Shown one piece after another: positions 1 through 8,530 of a stretch of DNA of 64,000 bases. Origin of the DNA: ZC4RG29 sp964521255 (lineage in GTDB: Bacteria; Bacteroidota; Bacteroidia; Cytophagales; Cyclobacteriaceae); NCBI GenBank assembly GCA_964521255.1, contig CAZFRM010000007.1:1-64000 (forward strand). Direction: 5' to 3'. The position numbers and the translations under genes are program-made. The notes under the pieces are model-generated. The model did not search any database and was not told the DNA's origin. It was given only the letters and a program-made list of their open reading frames with translations. Each line of letters starts with the position of its first letter. Position 1 is the stretch's first letter.

Positions 1-89
1 CAGGTTACGGACAAGACAAGCCTGTTGCTGACAACTCAACAGAAGACGGCAAAGCAAAAAACAGACGTGTTGAAATTAAGAAACAGTGA
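1..89 (+). CDS. OmpA-family protein, C-terminal end (partial)
   Basis: Only the last 28 codons are in the window; the reading frame enters at base 3 and stops at TGA 87-89. The residues include GYGQDKPVADN and KNRRVEI, the typical end of an OmpA-like peptidoglycan-binding domain (family pattern G-x-G-x3-P-x2-D/N ... NRRVE). By family knowledge the domain anchors an outer-membrane protein or lipoprotein to peptidoglycan. Nothing can be said about the N-terminal part, which lies upstream of the window. Confidence 0.75.
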   Translation, partial: GYGQDKPVADNSTEDGKAKNRRVEIKKQ

Positions 90-165
90 TAACACTACCG
101 CTAACATATAAGGCTTAAACGAAGTCCCCGCGCAGCGAATTGGCCACAAAGCTCAGGCGATAGAC

Positions 166-597
166 ATGAAAATACTAATCGCACTAACAATGTTCATCGC
201 GGGATGTGCTTCGACTGCTGTCACAAGTACTGTCTCGGAAAACAATAAGGACGTTTTGATTTTATCAATCTTAGCCCAAGACCATTTAAGAAAAACAAAT
301 GGACGCGATATCAACCTGGCCGAATTGCTCAAGACGGATACCTTAAACAGAATTTCAAATAGCTTTGAGAAAGTAGAATTGAAATCTAAAGGAGGATATA
401 TTTCCGCCTATTATACGTTCTCCAAATCAAGAGATTCAAAAGGAATTGAACTTAGTGACAAGGAGAAAGAATTGACACGTTACTTTAGATGGATAGAAAG
501 AGACTCGAAAAACCAATATGACGGTGAGATCCGACTTGAGTATGGGGAGAGATTCTATAGAGTAATAAAAATTATTGTTAACAGGCCGACAAATTAG
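166..597 (+). CDS. small hypothetical lipoprotein
   Basis: A 143-residue protein starting with a short hydrophobic stretch and a lipobox-like IAGC (Cys14), so it is probably a lipoprotein anchored in the cell envelope. The rest is polar and charged with no motif I recognise. It lies 76 bases after an OmpA-family gene on the same strand. Immediately after its stop another frame stays open for about 16 codons (to the TAA at 643-645), so a frameshifted longer C-terminus cannot be excluded. No function is proposed. Confidence 0.6.
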   Translation: MKILIALTMFIAGCASTAVTSTVSENNKDVLILSILAQDHLRKTNGRDINLAELLKTDTLNRISNSFEKVELKSKGGYISAYYTFSKSRDSKGIELSDKEKELTRYFRWIERDSKNQYDGEIRLEYGERFYRVIKIIVNRPTN

Positions 598-862
598 AGA
601 CACTAAACAGGGCGAAGAAGTAACAGTGGACGTCTACTGGTGGTAACTATTTGCAATTGCGGTTTTCAAAATGTAGTCCGGTCACGGGGACAATTTCGCA
701 AAAGATCGGGTTTAACATTCCGCTACATTCCATTTTCAAGCCCTCCTAAACCAACATCGCATATAGCCAAAGGGTTGACGGCAAATTTCGTGAACCCTGT
801 AAAATAGTAGAGACATTACAACCAAATGAAGAAAATATGTGTCTGATGGAGTAGGAAAAATT

Positions 863-1564
863 ATGAGAACCAAAATAACAATCCGACTTCTTTTACTGTT
901 GGGGCTATTTAGCTGTTCAGACGAGGAAACGACTTTTGATTTAAAAGGAAAGTGGATTGATAGCGAGAGTTATGGATTACAATTCATAGAGTTCTATTCT
1001 AAAAATCATGGAAGGTTCGGCCTTTTCGCTAAAGACTACGAACGATTTGAAGATTTTAACTATCGACTATTTGATAATAAAATAGCAATTGATTTCATTG
1101 GAGATAATGCAGGAGAAACAATACACGATCTGATTTTCATTGATAAAGACAAAATCCAAATTTCTGGATTGACCGGTGTTCCGGAAAATCCTACAAAGAC
1201 TTATCAGAGATATAACATAAAAAGCGAAAAAGAAAACAACGAAATCATTTTAGGGGTAAATGACATTTACTTTGACTTTGAGAGCGGAATCATATTGCAA
1301 GGTTATTGCATTAATGACTTAAGGTGTCCTAATGGTGCACAATGCATTTGGGCAGGGTATGCTGCGGCCAGATTTAATTTAATTGTGGACGGGAATTACA
1401 AATATACATTTGACTTATCTACAATTGACTTGGCCCCGAATCTTAAAAAAGACACATTAATAAATAGGATAACATATAAGTTATTGGACATTGCTCCTTA
1501 TCCTGATTTAAGCGTAGAATATAAACCCGAAGACTATAAAGTAAAAGTGTCCATTGAGAAATAA
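863..1564 (+). CDS. lipoprotein with Bacteroidota QC(V/I)WAG beta-domain
   Basis: The ATG at 863 is preferred over the upstream GTG at 839 because it starts directly at a signal peptide (MRTKITIRLL...) ending in lipobox LFSC, giving 233 residues. The first half (to about residue 120) resembles the lipocalin-like small lipoproteins of Bacteroidota in composition. The C-terminal third has the motif DLRCPNGAQCIWAG, which I recognise from a recurrent Bacteroidota beta-sandwich domain of unknown function with a probable Cys-Cys pair. It probably faces the periplasm or surface. The neighbours are unrelated small genes on the same strand, so they do not suggest a role. Confidence 0.65.
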   Translation: MRTKITIRLLLLLGLFSCSDEETTFDLKGKWIDSESYGLQFIEFYSKNHGRFGLFAKDYERFEDFNYRLFDNKIAIDFIGDNAGETIHDLIFIDKDKIQISGLTGVPENPTKTYQRYNIKSEKENNEIILGVNDIYFDFESGIILQGYCINDLRCPNGAQCIWAGYAAARFNLIVDGNYKYTFDLSTIDLAPNLKKDTLINRITYKLLDIAPYPDLSVEYKPEDYKVKVSIEK

Positions 1565-1627
1565 AAGAAAGATTACGGACAAAGAATAGAACTGCCGCCA
1601 ACGTTGGTAACTATTGCATGATACATT

Positions 1628-2086
1628 ATGCAGAATCTACATACCAATATAAAACCATACGAAGAGCAATTCAGAGAACAGATACTTTCTGTCTGGGAAA
1701 AATCAGTTTTGGCAACGCACGACTTTTTAAGTCACGCAGACTTTGTTTCAATTAAAGAAATTGTTCATACTATTGACTTTGGCGCGTTTGACGTTTATTG
1801 CCTTATACAAGATAACAGCGTAATTGGATTTCTTGGTGTAGCGGAAAAGAAAGTAGAAATGCTTTTCTTGGACCCTACATATTTTGGACGAGGATTGGGT
1901 AAAAAATTGATGGACTTCGCAGTAACTGAACTTAACGCTGACAAGGTTGACGTTAACGAGCAAAATTCAAGTGCGATTAAATTTTATGAGCGACTCGGAT
2001 TTAAAACGTATGAGAGAACTGACAAAGATGACCAGGGAAGAGACTATCCCCTACTAAGAATGAAATTAGAATCACAAAATATTTAA
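1628..2086 (+). CDS. GNAT-family N-acetyltransferase (YjaB-like)
   Basis: A 152-residue single-domain acetyltransferase. The acetyl-CoA-binding motif A is visible as LFLDPTYFGRGLGKKLM (Q/R-x-x-G-x-G/A type, around residues 79-95), followed by the NSSAIKFYERLGFK segment that closes the GNAT fold. The N-terminal VWEKSVLATHDFL is typical of the YjaB subgroup. It would transfer an acetyl group from acetyl-CoA to a small molecule or protein amine in the cytoplasm; the substrate cannot be read from the sequence. The gene stands alone between two hypothetical genes. Confidence 0.85.
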   Translation: MQNLHTNIKPYEEQFREQILSVWEKSVLATHDFLSHADFVSIKEIVHTIDFGAFDVYCLIQDNSVIGFLGVAEKKVEMLFLDPTYFGRGLGKKLMDFAVTELNADKVDVNEQNSSAIKFYERLGFKTYERTDKDDQGRDYPLLRMKLESQNI

Positions 2087-2135
2087 CTGTGATTAGAGAA
2101 ACCCTTAAGGGTGTTTATTTTGAATCAAATAAATT

Positions 2136-2579
2136 ATGAGCATAATCCGTGAAGTTGTCTTAACATTGGAAACCATCGTAACCACATCAAATCTCATCGT
2201 GGAAGTAGAGGCCATAGAGCCTTATAAAGAATCTGTCCCTGTTCCAGCAGATAATAAAAACAATACTGTGCCTGATTTTATAAGAAGTGGTTTTACCTTT
2301 CAAATAAAAAGTGTTTTAAAAAACACTACGGGCAATTCAGTTCCGGCGATTATCCGGGTTCCCAATGAAAACTGGAAGCGGAGTCTGAGCCAGCACAAAG
2401 AACATTATGCCAACGGGCCAAGTAAATCGTTTAAGGTTAATACTTATCATACTGAAGTTCCTTCTATGAAAGATGCTGACATCCTTTTTTTATCTCACTT
2501 TAAGAATAGTTTTGAACTTACCGCCAAAAATTCTTTTGAGTCGTTAGCATCTCGTAAAACTATTGAAGAGCACATCTAA
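2136..2579 (+). CDS. hypothetical protein
   Basis: A 147-residue soluble protein starting 49 bases after the GNAT gene. There is no signal peptide and no membrane segment. The sequence alternates beta-prone stretches (VVLTLETIVTTSNLIVEVEAIEP; FTFQIKSVLKN) with polar loops and ends in IEEHI. I do not recognise a family. The long open frame, ATG start and codon use like its neighbours support it as a real gene. Confidence 0.5.
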   Translation: MSIIREVVLTLETIVTTSNLIVEVEAIEPYKESVPVPADNKNNTVPDFIRSGFTFQIKSVLKNTTGNSVPAIIRVPNENWKRSLSQHKEHYANGPSKSFKVNTYHTEVPSMKDADILFLSHFKNSFELTAKNSFESLASRKTIEEHI

Positions 2580-2767
2580 ACTATTAGCCAAAACGCACAT
2601 TGTTACTTTGCCTTTCTTGTTTAAAGTAAATGGCTATTGGTAAGTTGAAGAAGTTCTTATATTTTAGGAACCAAATCCTTATGCTAACTTTAGCATTATA
2701 CAGAATAGAATACAGGAATCGATAGGCAATCGCCCACAATTTCAGGCAATAAAAAGATAAAATACAT

Positions 2768-3478
2768 TTGAAACGTAAGTCGAGATTTTTTCTAATCATT
2801 GGTTTTGTTGGCGTATTGGCTGTGCTCATTGGTTTCGCAAAAACCTTTTTTATTCCAGTAGCTTCCGGAACATTTCATGCGCCATTCACCGTTCACCTGC
2901 ACGGCTTTTTTGCCTTTACATGGATCATATTATTTGTGGTGCAATCCCAGCTTATTCATTCAAAAAACTTTAAGACTCATAAAAGCCTGGGCTTCGCCGG
3001 ACTTTTTATTGCCCTGGGAGCAGCCATAACACTCATACCGGTAGGACTGTTTACCGTCAACAAAGAACTTGCTTCAGGCCTGGGTGAAACAGCTATCTCG
3101 GGATTCTTTGGTGTACTTACATCAGGTATTATCTTTTTATGCTTCGTAGTATGCGGAATCCTTTACAGAAAAAATGCGCAAGCTCATAAAAGGCTAATGC
3201 TTTTGGCAACGATACTTTTGTTATGGCCCGCCTGGTTCAGATTCAGACATTACTTCCCTGCCGTTGAAAGACCTGATATCTGGTTTGCTGTGGTATTAGC
3301 CGATAGCCTTATTGTAATCGCATGGATTTGGGATAAAGTTGAAAATGGCAAAATACACCCGGTACTTTTGTATGGAGGTATGTTTATCATCGCTGAACAT
3401 ACACTTGAACTCATCATGTTTGATAGTGCAGTCTGGCGCCAGATCGCGAAGGTTATTTACAGTGCTTTATCGACCTGA
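2768..3478 (+). CDS. multi-pass membrane protein, DUF2306-like
   Basis: 236 residues with about seven hydrophobic helices. The only good start is TTG at 2768, which places MKRKSR directly before the first helix. The segment VHLHGFFAFTWIILFVVQSQLI followed by KTHKSLGFAG (histidines before helices 2 and 3) and a second KAQAHKR-like loop resemble small membrane families with conserved histidines such as DUF2306. The histidine pairs could bind haem or metal, but that is inference. Inner-membrane location is clear; function is unknown. Confidence 0.65.
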   Translation: MKRKSRFFLIIGFVGVLAVLIGFAKTFFIPVASGTFHAPFTVHLHGFFAFTWIILFVVQSQLIHSKNFKTHKSLGFAGLFIALGAAITLIPVGLFTVNKELASGLGETAISGFFGVLTSGIIFLCFVVCGILYRKNAQAHKRLMLLATILLLWPAWFRFRHYFPAVERPDIWFAVVLADSLIVIAWIWDKVENGKIHPVLLYGGMFIIAEHTLELIMFDSAVWRQIAKVIYSALST

Positions 3479-3611
3479 AAATATTTGCCCGTACATTACG
3501 ATGCCACATCCAAAAGGATTGTGAAGATGTAGTGGTGATGAAGACAAGCAAATTCTTATTCGGAATTACTTTTACTTTAAGCTTTAGGCTTTTAGCTTTA
3601 GGCTTATAACC

Positions 3612-4073
3612 ATGTCACCCGATCAACGCTTCGAACAACTTGGACTCACCCTCCCTCCTCCTCCGAAACCAATGGGAGTGTATAAACCATTTCTCATTGA
3701 CGGAAAGCATGCTTACGTTTCCGGTCATGGAACATTAAAAGATGATGGAACATTGATCATCGGGAAAGTTGGTGTTGATATGAACGCGGAAGAAGCAAAG
3801 GCTGCGGCACAACAGGTGGGCCTTGCTATTCTGTCTACATTGAAGGCAAACCTTGGGAGCTTTAATAAAGTGAAACGTGTGATAAAAGTTTTAGGAATGG
3901 TTAATGCCACACCCGATTTTGGAAGACACCCATTTGTAATTAACGGATGCAGCGAATTGTTTGCCAAGGTTTGGGGAGAAGAAAATGGAATAGGCGTTCG
4001 CAGCGCGGTGGGGATGGGATCTCTTCCTGATAACATCCCGGTAGAAATTGAAGCACTCTTTGAATTGCATTAA
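3612..4073 (+). CDS. RidA (YjgF/UK114) family enamine/imine deaminase-like protein
   Basis: 153 residues covering the whole RidA/YjgF fold: N-terminal FLIDGKHAYVSGHG, central EEAKAAAQQVGLAILSTLK and C-terminal IGVRSAVGMGSLPDNIPVEIEALFEL. Family members hydrolyse reactive enamines such as 2-aminoacrylate to the keto acid and ammonia, or bind related small molecules. The arginine in GVRSAVG sits where the catalytic/substrate-carboxylate Arg of RidA is expected. This version is longer than E. coli RidA (128 aa), as in the Rid2/Rid3-type subgroups. It lies 100 bases before a D-serine dehydratase/D-threonine aldolase family gene, an enzyme type that can make 2-aminoacrylate, so the two probably work together. 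Confidence 0.85.
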   Translation: MSPDQRFEQLGLTLPPPPKPMGVYKPFLIDGKHAYVSGHGTLKDDGTLIIGKVGVDMNAEEAKAAAQQVGLAILSTLKANLGSFNKVKRVIKVLGMVNATPDFGRHPFVINGCSELFAKVWGEENGIGVRSAVGMGSLPDNIPVEIEALFELH

Positions 4074-4083
4074 ATACATTGTT

Positions 4084-4148
4084 GCCACGAAGACACTAAG
4101 GCACAAAGAAATGCTGCATTTACCTTTGTGTCTTAGTGCCTTCGTGGC
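4084..4148. repeat. 25-bp near-perfect inverted repeat between ridA-like gene and PLP enzyme gene
   Basis: Left arm 4084-4108 begins GCCACGAAGACAC and right arm 4124-4148 ends CCTTCGTGGC, separated by 15 bases; only two positions are not Watson-Crick and both can form G-U pairs. In RNA it would be a very strong hairpin between two genes of one presumed transcript. Without a following U-tract it is not a typical terminator. It may reduce read-through or protect mRNA. The wording (CGAAG, CACAAAG) is like the intergenic repeats near 61.7 and 63.7 kb. Confidence 0.8.
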
Positions 4149-4173
4149 ATAAATCAAAAACAGACGATAAATA

Positions 4174-5283
4174 ATGGAAGAAAGCTGGTACAAAATAGAC
4201 AACATAAATGAAGTAGATACTCCTGCATTAGTTGTTTATCCTGAACGTGTAAAAAAGAATATTGACACGCTCAAAAGTTTTGTCAGTGATGTTTCCATGT
4301 TAAGACCTCACGTAAAAACACACAAGTCTTCCAACATCACGCAGCTTCTACTGGAAGCCGGAATTGAAAAATTCAAATGTGCTACAATAGCCGAGGCTGA
4401 AATGCTTGCAATGGCGGGCGCTCCTGATGTATTGCTGGCGTATCAACCCGTCGGCCCAAAAGCAAAGCGTCTTGCTGAGCTTATTGAGCGTTATCCCACA
4501 ACAACCTTTTCCTGCCTGGTGGATAATGAAACCACTGCCAATCATCTGAATGAAGTAATGGAATCCATTCATCATTGTCTGCCGGTTTACATCGACCTCA
4601 ATGTGGGGATGAATCGCACGGGAATAAAACCTGACAAAAAAGCGGTTGATCTTTACCTGTCATTGGCAAAGAAAGAAGGCCTTCTTGCCATGGGGCTACA
4701 TGCTTATGACGGGCATATTCGTGATACTGATATGGCAGCACGAACAAAACGATGTGACGTTGCCTTTAGCCACGTTCAAAATTTAAAAGATGAATTACTT
4801 TCAAAAGGAGTTGAAGAACCCATTATCATAGCAGGGGGCTCTCCCACTTTTCCTATTCATGCCAAACGAAAAGGTATAGAATGCAGTCCAGGTACATTTA
4901 TCTATTGGGACAAAGGTTATCACGACATTCTTTCGGAACAGCCCTTTGTGTATGCAGCTTTGGTGTTCTCCCGCGTTATTTCAAAACCACAGGAAGATGT
5001 TGTATGCATTGATCTTGGTCACAAATCCATTGCCTCTGAAAATCCTTTGGATAAAAGAGTTTTCTTTTTGAATGTGCAGGATCTTGAGCCTATCGGTCAT
5101 AGCGAGGAACATATGATATTAAAAACAAATGGACAAAAGCTGAACGTAGGCGATGTGCTTGTAGGTGTACCGTATCACATCTGTCCGACGTGTGCGCTTT
5201 ATGATACAGCAGTGGTAGTAAAAAATCATCATGCCGAAGAACGTTGGGACATTACGTCAAGAAACAGGAAGATTACAGTGTAG
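4174..5283 (+). CDS. D-serine dehydratase / D-threonine aldolase family PLP enzyme
   Basis: 369 residues, the usual length for fold-III (alanine racemase-like) PLP enzymes of the D-threonine aldolase/D-serine dehydratase family. The PLP lysine is Lys48 in RPHVKTHKS. The second half carries GMNRTGI, the LHAYDGHI motif, GGSPTFP and SPGTFIYWD. The metal site is HICPTC with His335 and Cys337; a His-x-Cys pair binds zinc in eukaryotic-type D-serine dehydratase. That points to D-serine (or D-threonine) dehydration to an enamine, with D-threonine aldolase as the alternative. A RidA gene upstream, which would clear 2-aminoacrylate, supports the dehydratase reading. Substrate is not proven by sequence. 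Confidence 0.85.
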   Translation: MEESWYKIDNINEVDTPALVVYPERVKKNIDTLKSFVSDVSMLRPHVKTHKSSNITQLLLEAGIEKFKCATIAEAEMLAMAGAPDVLLAYQPVGPKAKRLAELIERYPTTTFSCLVDNETTANHLNEVMESIHHCLPVYIDLNVGMNRTGIKPDKKAVDLYLSLAKKEGLLAMGLHAYDGHIRDTDMAARTKRCDVAFSHVQNLKDELLSKGVEEPIIIAGGSPTFPIHAKRKGIECSPGTFIYWDKGYHDILSEQPFVYAALVFSRVISKPQEDVVCIDLGHKSIASENPLDKRVFFLNVQDLEPIGHSEEHMILKTNGQKLNVGDVLVGVPYHICPTCALYDTAVVVKNHHAEERWDITSRNRKITV

Positions 5284-5728
5284 GTTAAAAGCTTTGTTAT
5301 GCGTTATGTGTAACCTACTCTTCGATTTAGACTTCTGCTTTGTGTGTCGTAATAATTTCGCATATCACATAACTCGTGTAGTCGACACACCAGGAAATTC
5401 ATTCTATAACCCGGAGCTGAAGCTCCGGGCTACAAATATGTCATCCCTCCGGGATGAGTATTTCATAGCTAAGATTTCATTTTTAGCCAAGTTTATCAAT
5501 TTGACTAGCGGATTCATCGCTTTAATAAAACTTCTGCTTTGTGTCGTATATAATTTCGCATTTCACGTCACTCGTTTAGGCGACACGAAGGTTATTCGAT
5601 TCTTATCCCGCAGCTAAAATTTCTGGCTACCAAGATGAAACAAAAGATTATTATTAATGATTAACGGATAGCGAATAACTGTTAACTTCCATCCATCATC
5701 CGTAACCCTCACCAAAATTTACCTGTAG
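5284..5728. repeat. intergenic region with two imperfect direct repeats and a CCGGAGCT hairpin
   Basis: This 445-base gap has no convincing gene. Two related copies of about 62 bases occur at 5331-5394 and 5530-5591; both contain CTTCTGCTTTGTGT, TAATTTCGCAT and CTCGT. Each copy carries its own outer inverted arms (GTGTCG ... CGACAC). Between them are the hairpins CCCGGAGCTGAAGCTCCGGG (about 5411-5430) and ATCCCTCCGGGAT (about 5445-5457). Repeats of this sort are common between Bacteroidota genes. They may end transcription of the PLP-enzyme gene or be remnants of small mobile repeats. Confidence 0.6.
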
Positions 5729-7081
5729 GTGCAAACCCAATCCATCAAAACAGACCAAAAAAAACTTCGCCTGGTCATCCTTGCATCTGCAGGTGGTACA
5801 TTGATTGAATGGTATGATCTTTTCATGGCGCTAATCCTCGCCAACACATTATCAACCCAATTGTTTCCTCCCGGTGAATCCAAATTTTTAGAAACAGTAG
5901 CCATTATTGTTTCCTCCTATTTCGTCAGGCCAATAGGCTCCCTGCTCTTTGGAAGTATAGGTGACCGCATAGGCAGAAAGTATTCTTTCCTCATTACGTT
6001 AATGCTTATGGGTGGCGCTACATTTCTCATTGGTTGCTTGCCTACATACCAGCAGATCGGGTGGTTAGCGCCTGTCTTATTGTTATTGTTTCGTTTAATG
6101 CAAGGCCTTGCTATCAGTGGTGAATATACCGGTGCCGCCATTTATGTTGCAGAACATGCTCCCCAGGGCAAGCGAGGTTTCTACACCGGCTTCATTCAAG
6201 CTACAGCACCACTGGCTTTACTTTTCAGTCTTGGCGTGGTCTACATCATCCGATCGAACATGAGTGAAGAACAGTTTAACTCCTTCGGTTGGCGAATTCC
6301 TTTTCTGATAAGCATTGTACTTTTTTTCTTCAGCTACCTGATAAGAATTAAATTAAATGAAAGTCCACTCTACCTGGAACTTAAGCGAAAAGGAAAAACA
6401 AGTAAGGCTCCGATCCGTGAATGCTTTCGTTCAAAGGAAAATCTTCTGTTAATGCTCACGGCAATTTTTGGCGGTAACGCAGCACAAAGCGCGGCCATGC
6501 ATACATCTCAATTCGTTACTTTATTTTTTCTTCAACGATCTGTTAAAATTCCCGACACCACCGCTTTGTTAATAATGTCAGTGGGATTTTTGTTTGGTGG
6601 ATTCTTTTATCAACAGGCCGGAGCGCTGAGTGATAAGATTGGACGGAAAAAAGTAATTCTCTCGGGATTAATCCTTAGTCTTATTTTTATTCCGTTCAGC
6701 TTCTATTGGTTTATGGAGCTTGGCAACCCCCAGCGTTTGAATGAAGTACACGCTATCAGTGACAAGACAATCCTTATCTTTATTCTTTTACAAATATCAA
6801 TGATGGTGAGCACATCGCTGTTATACGGACCAATGGGAGCTTTTATGCTTGAACTATTTCCAACGGCAATCCGGTATACGGGTATGGGCTTTGCACATAA
6901 CATCGGGAATGGTGTTATTGGGGGTGCCACTCCGTTAGTTACCGAGTTAATAAAAAGTTCTTTCGTGATCAGTACTTTCCTTTCTCCTTTTACAGGATTG
7001 CTCTACCCTCTTCTGTTGCTGATCATCGCTATTGTTGTAAATATTATTGCTGTTCCAGAGACTTATAAGAGGAGTTTGTGA
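5729..7081 (+). CDS. MFS transporter, metabolite:H+ symporter (MHS) type
   Basis: 450 residues with about twelve membrane helices. The N-terminal GGTLIEWYDLFM is the classic MHS-family opening (as in ProP, ShiA, KgtP), followed by FVRPIGSLLFGSIGDRIGRK (the loop 2-3 signature D-R-x-G-R-K) and RLMQGLAISGEYTGAA in helix 4; the half-repeat signature SDKIGRKKV is at the middle. Start is GTG at 5729; no ATG lies close enough. It would import a carboxylate, amino acid or dipeptide with protons. Its place between a D-amino-acid enzyme and a dipeptidase suggests an amino-acid-derived substrate. Confidence 0.85.
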   Translation: MQTQSIKTDQKKLRLVILASAGGTLIEWYDLFMALILANTLSTQLFPPGESKFLETVAIIVSSYFVRPIGSLLFGSIGDRIGRKYSFLITLMLMGGATFLIGCLPTYQQIGWLAPVLLLLFRLMQGLAISGEYTGAAIYVAEHAPQGKRGFYTGFIQATAPLALLFSLGVVYIIRSNMSEEQFNSFGWRIPFLISIVLFFFSYLIRIKLNESPLYLELKRKGKTSKAPIRECFRSKENLLLMLTAIFGGNAAQSAAMHTSQFVTLFFLQRSVKIPDTTALLIMSVGFLFGGFFYQQAGALSDKIGRKKVILSGLILSLIFIPFSFYWFMELGNPQRLNEVHAISDKTILIFILLQISMMVSTSLLYGPMGAFMLELFPTAIRYTGMGFAHNIGNGVIGGATPLVTELIKSSFVISTFLSPFTGLLYPLLLLIIAIVVNIIAVPETYKRSL

Positions 7082-7100
7082 AAGGATCACGGTTGACGGA

Positions 7101-7391
7101 TCACAGATCACTGTAGTTTTTTCTATTGTATACAAAAACTGCTTTTAAATCAATATCAGTCAATCTGGGATAACTTTCCAGTATCATCTTCTCAGTCCAT
7201 CCATTTGCCAGCAAATCCAAAATTAATTCCACTGAAATCCTGGTTCCTTTAATGGTCGGTTTACCTAACAAACTTCCTTGTCTGATACGATGTGATCTCT
7301 CCAGTTCATACTTCAAATATAATCTTTCAATGATACTAATTGTAGAGGGATTTAATTGTAATATCTTTTCCTGTTGTCCATTCCCTCCCAA
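7101..7391 (-). CDS. DUF433 family protein (antitoxin-like)
   Basis: 96 residues. The central RQGSLLGKPTIKGTRISVEL and the following LILDLLANGWTEKMILESYPRLT are the DUF433 signature, a small helix-turn-helix-like domain found in VapB-type antitoxins. The first 30 residues are an unrelated extension. Such antitoxins are often paired with a PIN/DUF5615 toxin, but none is next to it here: it stands on the minus strand between two plus-strand genes. It is either an orphan antitoxin or a small DNA-binding regulator. Confidence 0.7.
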   Translation of the reverse strand: MGGNGQQEKILQLNPSTISIIERLYLKYELERSHRIRQGSLLGKPTIKGTRISVELILDLLANGWTEKMILESYPRLTDIDLKAVFVYNRKNYSDL

Positions 7392-7426
7392 AATTGTAAA
7401 TCGTACTTCGTAAATCTTAAATCAAA

Positions 7427-8500
7427 ATGTTTATAGTTGACGCACACCTTGACCTTAGCATGAATGCCATGGAGTGGAACCGTGACTTGCGGATGTCTGT
7501 CCAGGAAATTCGTGATCGCGAAAAAGGAATGACCGATAAACCTGATCGTGGAAAGGGAGTGGTAAGCTTTGGTGAATTGCGAAAAGGAAATATCGGTCTT
7601 GTTGTCGCCACACAAATTGGACGTTTTGTATCGAAAGAAAATCCATTGCCCGGATGGAAATCTCCTGAACAGGCATGGGCGCATACTCAAGCGCAGTTGG
7701 CATGGTATAGAGCAATGGAAGATGCAGGTGAATTATTTTCAGTAACCGATCTTCAATCACTTGAAGAGCACATCACGCGATGGAATAGTAGTGATGACAA
7801 TGAAAATAAATCAATAGGTTATATTCTCAGCCTTGAAGGCGCTGATTCAATTATCACGCTGGAGCATCTTGAAAGAGCTTATCGTTATGGACTACGTGCC
7901 CTGGGTCCCGCGCATTATGGTCCCGGACGATATGCGCAAGGAACGGATGCGACAGGCTCAATGGGATCACAGGGTAAAGCGTTGCTCAAAGAAATGGAAC
8001 GCCTCAACATCATACTGGATGCAACTCATTTATGTGATGACAGTTTTTGGGAAGCAATGGATAATTTCAATGGCCATGTTTGGGCCAGTCATAACAATTG
8101 TCGCGCATTGGTGGATCACAACCGCCAGTTTAGTGATGAGCAGATAAAAGAACTCATCACTAGAGGCGCTGTAATTGGCGGTGTGCTTGATAGCTGGATG
8201 ATGGTTCCGAACTGGGTGCGGGGTGTGTCAACGCCTGAAAGCGCTAAATGCAATCTTGATGTATTAATCGATCACATGGACCACATCTGCCAGATTGCCG
8301 GAAATGCTTTACATATTGGTATTGGATCAGATCTGGATGGAGCATTTGGCAAAGAACAAAGTCCGTATGACCTCGAAACCATTGCTGACCTCCAAAAAAT
8401 TGCTCCATTGCTTGAAAAACGTGGTTACACCCAAAAAGACGTTGAAAACATTATGCATGGCAACTGGTTGCGGTTTTTACGAAAAGCGTGGGGGGTTTAA
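7427..8500 (+). CDS. M19 family membrane dipeptidase (renal dipeptidase-like)
   Basis: 357 residues. The zinc ligands of peptidase family M19 are recognisable: His7 and Asp9 in DAHLDL, Glu138 in SLEGAD, His201 in DATHLCD and His222 in WASHNNCR, plus the late GIGSDLDGAFG motif. Family members hydrolyse dipeptides, often with a D-residue or dehydro-residue at the C-terminal side. There is no signal peptide, so it acts in the cytoplasm. Following a RidA protein, a D-amino-acid PLP enzyme and an MHS transporter, it would supply D-serine or a similar amino acid from imported dipeptides. The intervening DUF433 gene on the other strand means it probably has its own promoter. Confidence 0.88.
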   Translation: MFIVDAHLDLSMNAMEWNRDLRMSVQEIRDREKGMTDKPDRGKGVVSFGELRKGNIGLVVATQIGRFVSKENPLPGWKSPEQAWAHTQAQLAWYRAMEDAGELFSVTDLQSLEEHITRWNSSDDNENKSIGYILSLEGADSIITLEHLERAYRYGLRALGPAHYGPGRYAQGTDATGSMGSQGKALLKEMERLNIILDATHLCDDSFWEAMDNFNGHVWASHNNCRALVDHNRQFSDEQIKELITRGAVIGGVLDSWMMVPNWVRGVSTPESAKCNLDVLIDHMDHICQIAGNALHIGIGSDLDGAFGKEQSPYDLETIADLQKIAPLLEKRGYTQKDVENIMHGNWLRFLRKAWGV

Positions 8501-8530
8501 TTAGCCAATTTGAAAATTAGCCAATTAGCC

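Noticed and set aside
90..165. Possible integron attC site
   Set aside because: The consensus core sites (RYYYAAC and GTTRRRY) with paired inner arms are not present in recognisable form.
2584..2829. Minus-strand open frame of 81 codons with hydrophobic residues
   Set aside because: It overlaps the TTG start of the membrane-protein gene and shows no recognisable motif; probably chance in AT-rich DNA.
5231..5617. 128-codon plus-strand frame after the PLP enzyme
   Set aside because: It begins inside the PLP-enzyme gene in another frame and runs through the direct repeats and hairpins; no protein-like features.
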